DNA from: Tetrahymena elliotti 4EA
Lineage: Eukaryota; Ciliophora; Oligohymenophorea; Hymenostomatida; Tetrahymenidae
Assembly: GCA_000231825.2 (NCBI GenBank)
Contig: JH720296.1
Span: 496,001 to 560,000 of the forward strand
Length of the DNA stretch: 64,000 nt
Reading direction: 5' to 3'
How positions within the stretch are numbered: the first letter of the stretch is position 1; each line of letters starts with the position of its first letter. Shown here piece by piece: positions 25,523 through 38,260 of this stretch. The notes beneath the pieces were generated by a model. That model was not told the origin of the DNA. It made no database searches and saw only the letters and a list, made by a program, of their open reading frames with translations. Both the position numbers and the translations under genes were made by a program.

Positions 25523-27844
25523 ATCTACTAGAATAAATTTTATTCAACGGATTATCGAAATAAATAAAAAATGTTATTTTGTTCTTTTTTAAAATAAATA
25601 TAACTAATAAAAGTTCTTTAATCTTATTTTTTATAATTATTATTTATAATGCTTATATTTTAAGTTAGAATTTTTTCAAAGAAAATTTTATTTTTACAGT
25701 TATTTTACATTCATTTTAATTTATTATTTTATTTTTTTTCTTTTATTTTGTTTGTTTAATAAATCATTTTTTTGAGCTCTATTTTTCTGTTTGGAAAAGA
25801 AATTTTTAAAATTGTTAGTATTTTAATTAAGTATTTATAATATCAACATAAATGTAATTATTTTAAGCGATTTTAGTTTTTCTTCAAGCCAAGTTTCTCA
25901 AGAGCAAAAATCAGTATTTTTAAAGTAATTTTTGACAAAATGATGAAAAAAAGGTTTGTTTTATATTTTAAGGTCTGATTTTTAGATATTCCCTTTAGTG
26001 ACTTGATTATTATCATAGTGATATTTATAGGTAACATAGAAAAGATAGATTGATAAGGAATAATTATCAGGAGAGGTAAAAATTTTAATGCGGAGGTATT
26101 TATATTAATGGATATAAATAAATTAAATAATTGTTGAAAGAAATTTGAATAAAATCTTTCTAATCTACTGTTTTAATTTATCTCATATCATAATAATTTT
26201 AAAAAACTTTTCCATTTTCAACTTTACTTTTCTTCACCAAATATCTTTTTTTTCTTCTTTAATTTAATTATGAAAATTTTCAAACAGCTATATTTTCTTA
26301 ATTTGTGAAAAATACAAAGGTTTATTGATATCTTCACTCTTAGAAAATCTTAATTAATTTTCTTATGAAAAGGAAATCTTAATATCAAATATTTGTTAAT
26401 CCAATAAAAATTTAAGAAAATCTATTTGTATATTTTATTGACTCTAAAATTAATTACTTTGAAAAACACTCTCTCATCAATAATAAATCCAATACATATT
26501 TTGCTAAGATTTAATTTTATTTTTAATTGGTTAAACTAATAAGTACTTCGTAAAACACTTCAAATAATAAATATTTTATTATTTTGATATTATTTCAACT
26601 ATTCTTTGAGAATAGAAATATTTTTAGTGTTTTTCTGTTATTATTTTTTATTATTAAGAATCCTCTGTAAATACCCAATTTAATTAACGCTTAGAAAAAA
26701 TGGCTATTTATTTTGAATGAACCTAATTTATGTTGAGTAAATTAAAGAAAAAATTCTCTTAAAACTAAAGTTCAATAAAAAATCTTAATATTTATTAAGA
26801 AGAATAAATGTTTTTCAGAATTAATTATTATTTTTTTGGATGAATAAAAATTGGGCATTAATCTTGGATACATATTACTCCTATCTGTTCATTAAATAGA
26901 AGAGAATTGAATTGAAATTTGAAAATATTACAAAAAATAATTGAAATTAGTTTTTAAGAAATTATTTTATAAAATGGACGAGGACAATTTATTTAATTTA
27001 CACCTTTTCATATATTAATTCATACTTATTTTCAAAAATAAAAATAAAACTTCTGAATAAGGTATATTTTATTTAGTTCAAAATATGGGAAAGATAGCAC
27101 CAATTAATGTGGAATCATAGTAATTTCAAAGAAATTATCTTAATTAGAGAAATTTTAATAATATTGTTTATATAAAAGTTTTTCATCTGTGTATATTTAA
27201 AAATAAAGTTAGATAAATTTTATAATTTGACTGCCTCATTATTTTTATATTAGTTTAAAATAGAAAAATTTTTAATTTAGTACTTAATAAAATAAAAGAA
27301 TTTGTAAGAAATATGGAAATGCACTTTTGATTTTATCTATGATTTTTCTCATTGCTGTTGAAAAATAAAGAGCTGAAAGAAATGAAAAATAGCTGAAATA
27401 TTAAATAATTGATATTAGGAATTACTTCAACTTTGACAATTGGGATTGAAGATAAGGGTGAGTCTAAAAATATTTGTTTGAGGAATATCTACAAAAGGTA
27501 AGCATATGTTAAATTTTTGCAAACTTATATGGAAATATTGAATTATAACTAACGTAATAAGAATAAGAGTAAAAAATTTTTTCTATTTATACTTTGTTTC
27601 ATTAAAATAATGAGGAAGTAATTATTAATTATTTCTAGCTTCTATTTTCATTTATATCAATTAATTTTTTTATTAAGCAAGATGATAGTTTTTGTTTTTT
27701 CTGATATACATGAAATAAGCAAATGAGCAATCAAGTCAGCAAGATAGCATTTGTATTTGATGGGATTTTGAAATACACATAAATTAATTTCTAATCAAAA
27801 AGAAGTCAAAACAAAATTTAGAAAAGTATAATTGAATTTAAATT
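25523..27844. other. Long intergenic spacer
   Basis: About 2.3 kb between divergent genes. It is very AT-rich and mostly featureless. A ciliate-code frame at 26974-27330 (118 codons) begins with a Kozak-like AAAATGGACGAGG, but composition beyond residue 60 looks random, so I do not call it a gene. Confidence 0.45.
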
Positions 27845-29309
27845 ATGAATAAATTAACACTACTTTCAATTGGTATTGTTGCAGTTACTCTAGCTGGTAT
27901 TACTCTTACTGCTATCCCTATAAAGAGCAAGCTTTAGGAAGTATTTATCTTATCATAAGAAATTTCTCATACTGAGTTGAAGGAGCACTATGAACAATGG
28001 AAGAGCAAATATTAATCATCTAAGCAAACTCTTTTAGGAGATTCAGAATTCTCTGAGACTTACAGATTAGCTAACTTTAAGGAAAATCTTTAGAAAGTTA
28101 GTGAGCATAACAAGAAATTCATAGATGGCCACTATTCTTTTACTATGAAGGTCAATCAATTTGCTCATTTAAGCCCTGAAGAATTCCATGGTAAATATCT
28201 AAAATATTTATGATCCATAATCTATACCTGAGATTTTAATTAATAGAAAATCTTCTATACAAAATTAATTAAGTAAAGCCAGCCATAAAAGGCATCAAAA
28301 AATATTCTTTCATAAAAAAGAATGAAAATCTATTAATAATTTTTATAGAATCTATCTATTTAGTTTAGATCTATGGTATCTCTAAAGATTAAAAAAATTA
28401 ATTTTCTTTATTAAATAATCAATAGAACTTCATTTATCTGATTTATCATATGAGCAAGAAGAAGAAATCCCTAAAAAATATTTATCTTTGTCTGCCTCTG
28501 GTAGCAGCTCATCTGTAAAAGAACCTACCAATTTGATTAGTAACAATACTATTCCTCTATGGAAAAAAATTATTGATTTATACGTAGATGCTTTCAAATA
28601 TCTTTTCAGCCAATCATCTGATTCTGAAAGACCAATGGAAATAGACTGGAGAAAAAAAATGCATAAGCCTTTATCATAAGGTGCTTGCGGTTCTTGTTAT
28701 GTAAATTAACAAATCTTTGATTTATTAAATCTTATTTGATGATTAAAAATAAAGACATTTGCCACTACTAGTGCTATTCAAGCAATATTAGGAACAGATA
28801 AGCTTCTTTCTACTTAAGAATTGGTTGATTGTGATGACAGAAACAAAGGATGCAAAGGAGGTATCCCTCAAAGAGTTTACTCTTATGCTTCATATCACGG
28901 AATCACTTATGATGAAGAATATCCCTATATTGAACGTTAAAGATAAGGATGTGGTGTTAATTACAACAACACTAGCAAAAGAGTCAAAATCTCTACCTAC
29001 TATGATGTTAGAAGTGATGCTGAGTCATTAGAAACTGCTTTGAAATATGCTCCTGTTACTGCAGCTATTGATGCTAAAAGCTTATAAATGTACGGTTCTG
29101 GCATTTATGATTTCCCATGCAGTACTGATAGAAATCAAGCTAACCATGCTGTAGTTATTGTAGGATATACTTCTGAATATTTCTTAGTTAGAAATTCATG
29201 GGGACCCTACTGGGGAGATGAAGGTCATTTCAAAGTTAGAAAAGAAAGTAATAACAAAGGTACTTGTGGTTTATACAATGATATGAGTTATCCATATATC
29301 AGCAAATGA
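27845..29309 (+). CDS. Papain-family (C1A) cysteine protease precursor
   Basis: Three exons (27845-28190, 28426-28700, 28755-29309) give 1176 nt, 391 residues, all phases consistent. A hydrophobic N-terminus (LTLLSIGIVAVTLAGITLTA) looks like a signal peptide. A propeptide of the I29 inhibitor type follows (HYEQWKSKY, YRLANFKENL, VNQFAHLSPEEF). The mature domain has the catalytic Cys in QGACGSCYTFATTSA, CKGG, the His in NHAVVIVGY and the Asn in VRNSWGPYWGDEGHFKV. All three catalytic residues are present. After the catalytic Cys, Tyr replaces the usual Trp. A Ser-rich insert of about 60 residues, including SASGSSSSVKE, separates pro- and mature regions. A lysosomal or phagosomal cathepsin-like endopeptidase is expected; ciliates encode many. 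Confidence 0.93.
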
Positions 29310-30527
29310 AAAATAATACAGAAATAAAATAAAAGTAAAAAAACATAGTATTTATATCTTAAATATAAAATAAAAAATTTGTAACAAAATTTTATTTTTT
29401 TGAAAAAAGCAAAAGATTCAACTATTTATTTTTTGATTGGTATTTACTAAACTTAGCGACTTCATTATTTGATAGAGATATAAAAAATAATTAACTATAT
29501 AAAAGAAAATACAGATGAATTTTAGTTAGATTTTTCTAATAAAAAATAAAAATTTTATTCTCAATAATTATCTATGATAAATTAAGAAAAATTCTATTTC
29601 AAAAACATTGAATTTTAAAAAAATAAACTCTCTACAAAAAGCTAAGGAGAGGATTGTGTTAAAAAAATCTTCGTATTCTTAAAATTTGAAGAGGATAAAA
29701 AATATTTCAATTTCAATACACAAAATAATTATTTACCTTACAAATTTTATTAAAACAAAAACTAATTTAAATTATTATGATAAAATATCAAATAGATTAT
29801 TATTGTGATTTAAAATAAATTTTTTCTAAAATTGTGCTTTTACAATAATTTATAAATATATTCTTTTTTTCTAAAAACTTTTTTAGATCAATTTTTTAAG
29901 AATATAAAAAAATGCTGAATACAAATCATTTTGATTAAAACTTCACTCAATTTTTTTTAATTTGTTTATAAGCTTTAAGTAATTAAGTAAAAAGACACAA
30001 ATATTTGTAAAATTTCAAATTTTCTAATTATTTATTGTAGAAAACACAAAAATAAAGATATTTAAAAATGGAAAATATATATATAAATTTACATTAATTA
30101 AGATTTAATTTATCAAAAAAAATTACATTCAATAAAATTAAAATAAATTAATTTTTTCTATATCTCTAATCTTTTACTGATAAGAAATTCGAAATCTTGA
30201 AATTATTGCAATTTTAGTTAACCGAAATATAAAATTTGATTACTTTCATACAAAACTCAATTATGAGATCAATAAATTTTATTAATTAGAATATATCTAG
30301 ATTGACTTGAATATATTTGTTGTTCTGAATTAGTAATAAATAAATAATAAGTATTAAGTTTTTTATAATATTAATAATAATAATTTAGTTTTTTTATAAA
30401 TTTAATTTTTAATTATCAAATAATGGTTTGCATTCCTTCTTTTATTCTTAAAGGTAGTTAGTTAGTTATTTTTCCTTTCACATTTTAGATTTAAGGTTTT
30501 TGATTAATTATCTTTAATATATTAAAT
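29310..30527. other. Convergent intergenic spacer
   Basis: About 1.2 kb between convergent genes. Simple AT-rich sequence with short (TAA)n and (ATT)n runs near 30330-30390. No gene recognised. Confidence 0.5.
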
Positions 30528-32480
30528 TCAAAACTTAGATACCAATAATTTAATCATATCTTTGTATTTCAACATTTAATTAAAGAACATGGTTACTTAT
30601 TCAATTTATTGGTTTTTGTAGACACCACAGCAAATACCTTTTTTGTCTTAACAACAGATTGAGCATGCATTTATTTTGGTTTATTTTTAGTCAAAGGGAA
30701 TAGAATCACTAAGCTCTATTTTTAATTTTTTTGCTTCATGACAATCTGAGCAAAAACTATGACCACAGGGCATATGAGTTATTGCTTGGTGTAAATGTTA
30801 ATTACATCTGTTACACTTTAAAAGATCTTTTGCAGCATATTGAATAGCTTCTAATTCTTGTATAAATTTATATTTTTCCACATTTGATACTTAATCTTTT
30901 AGGTTTTGTTCAATAGATTTAATGTGATTTTAATTTTACATACTGATACTTCTCAAGTTATCAACTTGAGTTTTTAAATAATCTAAGCTAAGAAGAGAAA
31001 TTCTATCACTTTCAGAAACTCTATTTTCATTCAAAGATTCTCTTTCTAGTATTTATTTTTTTAATGCAGTTATGTCACTTTCAATGGCATCCATTGCTAT
31101 TCCAGAAAGGTGTTTAAATGTTTTTGAATAACCATCATCTTATTTTAGCATTTCTACCTTTGTTTCAAGTATTTCAATGGTAGCTTTTAAGACTCTTTTT
31201 TCTTGCTTTTCAGCAACCAAATCTTCCTAAAGGATTTATTATTTACGATTAAACTCTTAGCTGGCTTTCTAATATTCTGAGTAAGATTCTTTTTGCTTTT
31301 TAAAGTCATCAACCTTTATGATAATATAGTCTTTTAAAAAGTTAGCATTCTAGTTGGAACTAATAGAAGACCAATTTTGAATATTTGATAGTTTATTTAA
31401 TGATTCAGAATGTGATTACTCTACAGCTTTTAAACTTTATGATGTTTTATTTAACTATTACTGGTGAATTAAATATAAAATAAACTTTAAATTTATATTT
31501 ATTATCAATTTTACCTTTAAAAATGTATTTTCATCTACAAGAGTTTAGTATTCAGGAGAATCTCTTCTCTATTCAATCATTTCGTTTTGAATGTTTTAGA
31601 ATTATTTTACAACAGTGTTCACGTTATTTTCTTTTTGATTTAAATTCTCTTTTAAAGTTGAAATATTTTCTTATAAACTTTAAATAAGTTTATTTTGTGA
31701 AGATATCATTTCATTCTTTTTCTTTAAATCTGCTTCTAAGTTATCATTCACACTTTTCAATTTTTGAATTAAAATTTATTTTTATTCTAGGTGTCTGTCA
31801 TGAGCCTGAAATTTACAAAATTAAAATAAGTTTTATTAAAAAAAAGAAAATGATTTTAATTAATTACATCATTTATATCTTTAAAAGATTTTAGTCTAGC
31901 TAAAGAAATAGGTTTAGATTATTGCTTAATTTAAGAATTTTAGAGGCTGATTGATTTAAGCGCAGAATCGTTTGTACCTGTATCAGATGTTGAATATGAT
32001 TAACTTTCATCTGCTGGACTCTTTGGATTATGAATTTCAATTAAATCTGTAAATGATTCAAAATTTGCAAAATCACTAAAATTAACTGTATTATTTTTTG
32101 TTAATTTTCTTTATGGATTTTATGAATTTGATTATTAATTATTGTTTCTAATTAAAAAGCTTGGTTTGTTTTCTTAATTGCCGGGACTTTTTGCTTCTTT
32201 TAATAATTTAGGAGTACTGAATCCTCTTAAATTAGATGAATCTCCTATACTTTTCTTAGCTTATTAAAGTGCTTAGCCTATTTATTTAATTAAAACTATT
32301 AGATTCTTTAGAATTAAAAATTGGAATTTTTTGATAGAAATGAAATTATTTTTTCAATAAAAATTTACCTATGTTTGGTGACTTTTCTCCAATAATCTTA
32401 ATGCTTTTAGTGTCAATTTTATTTTCTAATTTAAAAATGAGATTAATATGCTAATCATTTTTAAAATTATTTTTTTACAT
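30528..32480 (-). CDS. Coiled-coil protein with C-terminal RING-like zinc finger
   Basis: Multi-exon gene. The start ATG at 32480 gives MQKNNFKNDQHIN; the first intron is 32278-32368, and others lie near 31460-31515 and 31800-31870. The N-terminal ~200 residues are Ser/Asn-rich and low-complexity (RGFSTPKLLKEAKSPGNQ, NPKSPADESQSYSTSDTG). A long charged helical region follows, likely coiled coil. Near the C-terminus comes CNRCNQHLHQAITHMPCGHS, then FCSDCHEA and CSICCQDKKGICC. This is a Cys/His series of the C3HC4 RING type, with MPCGHSFCSDC matching the usual central PCGHxFCxxC. A RING E3 ubiquitin ligase with coiled-coil oligomerisation is inferred; substrates are unknown. The stop is TGA at 30528-30530. 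Coiled coil before a C-terminal RING is the arrangement seen in Bre1-like and similar ligases, but I cannot claim orthology. Confidence 0.8.
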
Positions 32481-33959
32481 TTATTGATTGATTGACGATT
32501 TACTGCAATATTCTTAGAGGATGCAAAAATACTTGTTGAAATCTCAGGCAATGAGTGAACTTTTGCTTGATAAGCAGACATTTTCAAAAAAGACATTTAT
32601 TTTTTTTATGGAGAACTATGTAATGGTTTATGTAAATTTATTTGTTTTAGATATGATTTTTTTTTATAAAGTTTTTGTTATTATTTTCAATTCAGCTTTT
32701 TTTATAATAATATTCTGCTTATATAAATTATATTTTTTTAGTATTTTTTATCTGTTATTTAATATACCGCTCAATTAAAAAGCACCTTACTTAATAGAAT
32801 AGTAATTCACTTGAAATTTATAAGCATGAATTAAACTGAATAATACTTTATCTTTTTATTCGAACTAATTTTTATCTATTATGTAATTATTTGAAAAATA
32901 TAGCAAAATTATTTAATTAGCCTGAAATAACTGTAGCTTCTGATTTAACAAATATATTTAAAAAAAGAAAAAACTATCTACTAAAATTTTTTCACAAGCG
33001 AAGCGTTTATGTTAGCAAGATTAAGACTTAATTTCAAGCTATAATAAATATTTAATGAAAATACTATTAATCCTTATGCTGATATCGTTAGAAACAGAAT
33101 ATTTGAAATTGTTTATTAAATTTTCTTATCAATAATTTATTTTACTCTTAATCTATTAAAACAGATTTTGAGATTAATTTTCAGGTAAAAAAAATTTACG
33201 TTAAATCACCCACTTTTAATATTTTTAAAAATAGATATCATAATATCCAAAAGTATTGTTTAATGTATGTAATAGAACAATACAAGAATCAGAAAATTTT
33301 ATTTAAAAAATGTAATATAATACTTCAAATAAATAATAATAAAAAATCTAATAAAAGATAATAAAAATTAGTTGAATTTAAAAGTTAAACAAGCTGCAAT
33401 TTATTTTTATTTATAAGCTAATAGCCTATGCTCATGAAAAATAAAAATGAAAAGCCAAATGCCGTATTAAAAAGAATGGACTATCTATCAAGATATTTAT
33501 TATGTTAAATTTCTTATTTTGTCTATTTCATGATATATAAAAACTTAAACGACTTAAAATTATTAAAGATAATGTAAAACGAATTCTTAAAAAGAAGTTT
33601 TTTATTGATTGATAGTTGATTATTATTAAGTATTTTTTAAAAGAGTTTTTAAAGCCTGATTTTATATCTTTAATTAATACTTTAAATGTAAATTAAGAGA
33701 ACTAAAAGTTTCATTTATTTATTTGTATATCATGCTTTTGTTTATTTGAAAGTATATGAAAATAAATACAAGCTAAGAAAAATTTTTTTAATTATTGATA
33801 TTGTTTCACTTATTCATCGCATTAATATCTGTGTATTCATATAAGTAATATTAGTTGAGAATCAAAATCCTTTAATCTTAATTAGAAACTAAATAATTTG
33901 GTTTGAATTTACTAGGTGAATAGATTTAACATTCAAGCAAATACCAAAAATATTTTCAG

Positions 33960-34011
33960 ATTTTCATAGTATAAAATGATATTATAAAGCATCATTTTAT
34001 ACTATGAAAAT
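33960..34011. repeat. Perfect 21-bp inverted repeat with 10-nt loop
   Basis: Arms 33960-33980 and 33991-34011 are exact reverse complements; the core arm reads TTTTCATAGTATAAAATGAT. The loop is ATTATAAAGC. No run of T follows closely and no flanking gene end is within 1 kb, so an ordinary terminator is unlikely. It could be a small hairpin RNA source, a protein-binding palindrome or a remnant of a foldback element. Confidence 0.8.
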
Positions 34012-34799
34012 TACAAAATTAATCTTAAATAGCTTACTAAATAAAATACTCTTAATAGTAAAATTTAAATATTTATTGAATAAATGTTCCTTATATTTAG
34101 ATGATAATACCTACAAAAAGTAGATAAAAAAACTCATAGATTCTATTTCTAAATATGGATAAGACTAATATATTAAGCAATCAAATAAAAAGTAAGGATA
34201 TTTTTTAAAATGCTATATTATATCCTTAAGAGATGTGTTAAAATTTAAGGAAATAAAGATATAATTTTTAAATAAAAAAATATACTTGCATTTAGTATTT
34301 ATTCGTTTATGGTATTTCTGACTTTAATATCAAATGTTCTTTTTAATTTTTTAATGTTATTTTTTATTATTGATTTCATTATTTTTTATGATTTTCTTAA
34401 TTGACTGTTTTTGTAATGTTAATGAATTAGTTTATATTAGAATATTTCTTGTTAAGATATATAAAACATAGAAAAAGAGAGCTTATTTTAAAGAATCGTT
34501 TTTCCAGCTAGTAAATGTATTTCAGTAGGTAAAGAAGAGATTTTGTAATAAAGTTCATTTATTTTTTGTGTGTATTTTGAAAAATGATCACTGATGAAAA
34601 AAGAAATTAATTATTGCCGTTGAATAGTATGTTTTCATGATAATGAAAGTATTTTAAAAAGAAGGGTTTTTAAAATTTATATTAGAATTTGAAAAATCTT
34701 ATATTTTCTTCACTTAAAATTTAAAATGAAGTCCTAGTAATCAAAGAAGAAATCAAAATGCTTAGCTCTTAACTGTTTAAAATTTTTTGGATATGTGTC

Positions 34800-34970
34800 A
34801 TCCGCGCTCACTTATAATAGGATCAAATAGCAAAATGCTTATTTTGTAAAATATTTCATTTTGCTATATAAAGAATGTTTATTCTTTCGCCTTGATTCCT
34901 AAGATAAATTAAGAAAAAATATTTTTTCTCGCCATGGTGAGCATTCAAATTAGTTTGGTGGCAGGCATGA
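34800..34970 (+). ncRNA. Candidate structured RNA with snRNA-like order of elements
   Basis: In an AT-rich spacer this stretch is locally GC-enriched and carries an ordered set of foldable elements. An 11-bp stem (34827-34837 with 34857-34867) comes first. A hairpin 34878-34908 follows, with stem TTTAT.CTT/AAGATAAA and loop TCGCCTTGATTCCT. Next is a T-run ATATTTTTTCT (34919-34929) resembling an Sm site, then a hairpin CTCGC-CATG-GTGAG (34928-34941). Hairpin, Sm-like site and terminal hairpin is the order of spliceosomal U5 snRNA, and CTTTCGCCTT matches the start of the U5 loop. However, the normally invariant GCCUUUUAC loop is not preserved, so this is either a diverged U5-like RNA, another Sm-class RNA or chance. 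A TATAATAG lies at about 34813. The 5' and 3' ends are not defined. Confidence 0.35.
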
Positions 34971-36232
34971 AAAACTTAGATTTGTTCATTTTTTTTCTTC
35001 CTTAATTGAATTAATCCTTAGAAAAGTATTATCAAAAATAATCAAACTATTATCAATAGAGTTTTGTTTGTAAATTTACTTAGAAAATAAAAATTAACAG
35101 TAAAAATTAATTAATGAAATATATCAATCAATTAGTAATAAGATTATTTATTATATACAGTCATTCATCATCTTAGAAATAATAATAATAATATTAAGAA
35201 AAATCAAACAAATTATTATCTATTAAGAAGCATCAATATTCAAATAACATTTTTAATATTCTATTATTTAGTGATTAGTTTATCATCAACTAGGAATAAA
35301 TTATTGATAATATTTTTTAATATTTTTATTAACTAATTATTTAATAAAAACGATCAATTTATTGTTGAATTATTTTATTTCAGATCATAATTGTTTGAAT
35401 TAATAGAACCAAATATCTTTCAAATTACATTTTTAAAATGCTCTGTTTGCAAATAGTTTTTATAGATTAAATCTTTATTTTTGTAACAGCAGAAATCATT
35501 TTTAAAATGGAAAAAATCTTGAATTTTTATTTTTCTATCAAAATAAAAACTTGCTTAACTAGCAATTAAAGATAGGAATCAAATAGATTTATAATTTTAT
35601 TGAAGGAAGGGATGGTTATAATAGTTTAGTATAATTTGTTATTTTAGTAGGTTTTTTATGCAATTAAATAAATTCTAATAAAAAGATTTAGTGTTGACAT
35701 ATATTTGATTAATCAATGAGTTCATTTACTAATAATACCTTAGCATTAAGTTTGAGTTATTTTTTATTTGGTTGTAGAGATAATAAATTCAATCAGTTAT
35801 CATAAAGATTATGTAATTTCTATCAAAAATGTACTTTTTCAAATTACATATTAATAAATTCTATTATAAAGACGAGTTAGCTGTAATTTTAAAAATCTTT
35901 TTACTTTTATTTGTTGACAAAATATATTTTTTTGTAGGAAATTATATTATCTGATATGAATACTTTTTATTTTTTAAATTATATTTTTATATTGATTTTG
36001 AACAAAGCATTTATTTTTACATTTTCTTAATTCAGTAATTGTTTCAAAATAAATAAGTGTTATTCATCTATTTTATAAATAAAATCATCTAGTTTCAATT
36101 AGAATATTTAAAGCTTTCTGGATACGAGGAATTCATCTCTTTCTCTCTCTCTAGTTATAATACAAATAATGAATTAAAAAGAGTAAAATATAGTTTAAAA
36201 AAAACTATAAAAAATTGTGGAAAAGATAAAAA

Positions 36233-38260
36233 ATGTTAAATAAAGAGAATGGCAAAGCAACAATAGATTATGAAGGTCAAAAATACATAATTTATACTAA
36301 TAAACAATTAGGAGCTGGCTCTTTTGGAAAAGTTTATTTAACTGACAAGATTGATGAATCATCTAATAATGTATAAAAATGTGCTACTAAAATTATTGAT
36401 ATGTTCGGTTAAACAAAAACTGATTTAGAAAGAGAAATATTAATAATCAGTGATATCAGAGGAGAAAATATATTAGAAGCATTGTTCGCAGCTTAATTTG
36501 ATAATGAGGTATATATCATTACTGAATATTGTGACCAAGGAACACTTAATGATTACTAAACAAAGTATCAGTTAAGTATCTTATAGATTATGAAGCTATT
36601 TAAATAGATTCTAAATGGGTATAAAATCTTAAGGGGAAAAAATATTATCCATAGAGATATAAAGCATGACAACATTCTAATGCAAAATGGTAAACCTAAA
36701 ATTGCAGATTTTGGATTAGCCAAATACTCACTAGAAAGCTCTTAGTCAAATGAACATACTTTGAATAAAGGTACACCAGCTTCTTAATCTCCCTAAGTGT
36801 TTTTAGGTGATAATTATGGCTACAAGACTGACATCTATAGCTTAGGAGTTGTTCTTTATAAAATGATTTATAATAAATATCCAAATGATATAAAAAAAAG
36901 AAAAGAATTAAACCAATTTATTGGTTAGTTATAAAAATAGCCAATCAAAGATGTACTAAAATTTGATGAAAAATAGGATGTCATTGAATCTATTAAAAGG
37001 CTTCTGCTCAATATGTTGGAATTTGAAGAAAATAAAAGATGTGACTTTAAAGATTTAATTTAATAAGTTGACTAAATCATAGCAGAATTATAAAACCCAA
37101 AAGAGCAAATTAATAAAAAAATTTTACAAGAAACACCTGGTGGAGATCAGAATGAAATATTAAATAATGAAAATAATATTTAGAAGATGAATTGTTAATA
37201 TTAAATACCATATTATACTTTCAATAATAATGCCACTATTAATAAAATAGAATAAGGAAAAGCTGATTAAAATTTTGTATAGGCTCCTCCACCTTTTTCA
37301 TTTAGAAATGCAGTTTATGATGGTAATTAAGGAAATTAAAAATAAATGAATTAGTAGATGCCTTAGTCAAACTATTTTTCAACTCCAGGTTAATAGAAAT
37401 AAAATAACAAGCAGTAAAATTAATAAAATGTGGGTAATTAATAGTAATTTACAAACCAATAGATAAAAAATAACTAAAACCCCTTTTATTAACCCAATAA
37501 TCCTAATTTTATCAAAGACTAAAACTTAAATTAAGTGGGAATGTAATAAAACCAATTCAATCAAAGATAACAATAAGTGTTTTAAAAGTAATTATTTATC
37601 CATTAACAAAATCCTTTTATTTGTTAATAAAATCCTAATCCTCAACAAATTCCTTAAATGTAAGCTCCTCAAAAACATTTTGAATCAAATACTATTTAAA
37701 AAGAAATTCAAAATCCTGGAGCACGAGGAAATTCCTTTAATATTCCATAGATGAATGCCTAACTTTAAGCCTAATAAAACGAATAAAAAAAAGTGTAATA
37801 GCCATAAATGCTACAGTAACAAATACCCCAATAATAATAATAATAATACTAAAATCAGTAAATTTAATAAAAACCATGTTATTAATAGCCACCTTGGTAA
37901 CCTTAATATTAATAATAGCAATATTAATTTTAACAACAACAGCAATAATAATAATAATAATAACCCTAACCTTAGAAATAATTTTAATAAAATTAATAAG
38001 TACAACAACCCTAACATTAATAACAATAGAATCAAGTACAACAATAAAATCAATATTAAATGAATAAATAGTAATTTAGATAGAGTTTAGAATTTTAGAA
38101 TGGAGTCTAAAATATGCCTATCCCTACTACTCCATAATAACATAATTAAAGGCAGTTTCAGTATTTTCCATAAAATCAAGGGAATTAAGTTAATATGTTA
38201 AACTAACCTATAAATTACTAATTTAAATAAAAGAAACCTAATACTAACTTTAATTATTGA
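36233..38260 (+). CDS. Ser/Thr protein kinase with polyglutamine tail
   Basis: Intronless frame of 2028 nt, 675 residues. The kinase domain covers residues ~10-285: LGAGSFGKVYL, CATKIID lysine, IIHRDIKHDNILM with the catalytic Asp, ADFGLAK, a GTPASQSPQ activation end where the APE Glu is Gln, and DIYSLGVVLYKMIY. Loop and motif spacing resemble the ULK/NEK-like ciliate kinase expansion. The remaining ~390 residues are Gln/Asn/Pro-rich; around 37740-38160 the Gln runs are encoded almost wholly by TAA and TAG, with TAA runs at about 37828 and 37945. Read with the standard code this region is full of stops, so the continuous frame is strong support for the ciliate code. The tail is probably disordered and may drive assembly. 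Substrate unknown. Stop TGA at 38258-38260. Confidence 0.9.

Larger units (their letters stand above)
32481..36232. other. Longest gene-free stretch (3.75 kb)
   Basis: Between divergent genes at 32480 (-) and 36233 (+). No coding segment was recognised; Phe-rich frames near 32521-32778 look like AT-rich noise. It holds a perfect inverted repeat at 33960-34011 and a structured, relatively GC-rich island at 34800-34970, both listed separately. Confidence 0.55.

Noticed and set aside
26974..27330. 118-codon ciliate-code frame in the 2.3-kb spacer, starting with GACGAGGAC
   Set aside because: With TGA the only stop, frames of this length occur by chance in such AT-rich DNA, and composition after residue 60 looks random; no domain is visible.
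32521..32778. Phe/Ile/Leu-rich frame in the 3.75-kb spacer
   Set aside because: Composition follows T-richness, with no charged pattern, neighbour or domain; it reads as chance.
37811..38067. Leu- and Ile/Thr-rich frames over the polyQ region on both strands
   Set aside because: They are other-frame shadows of the TAA-encoded polyQ tail of the kinase at 36233-38260.
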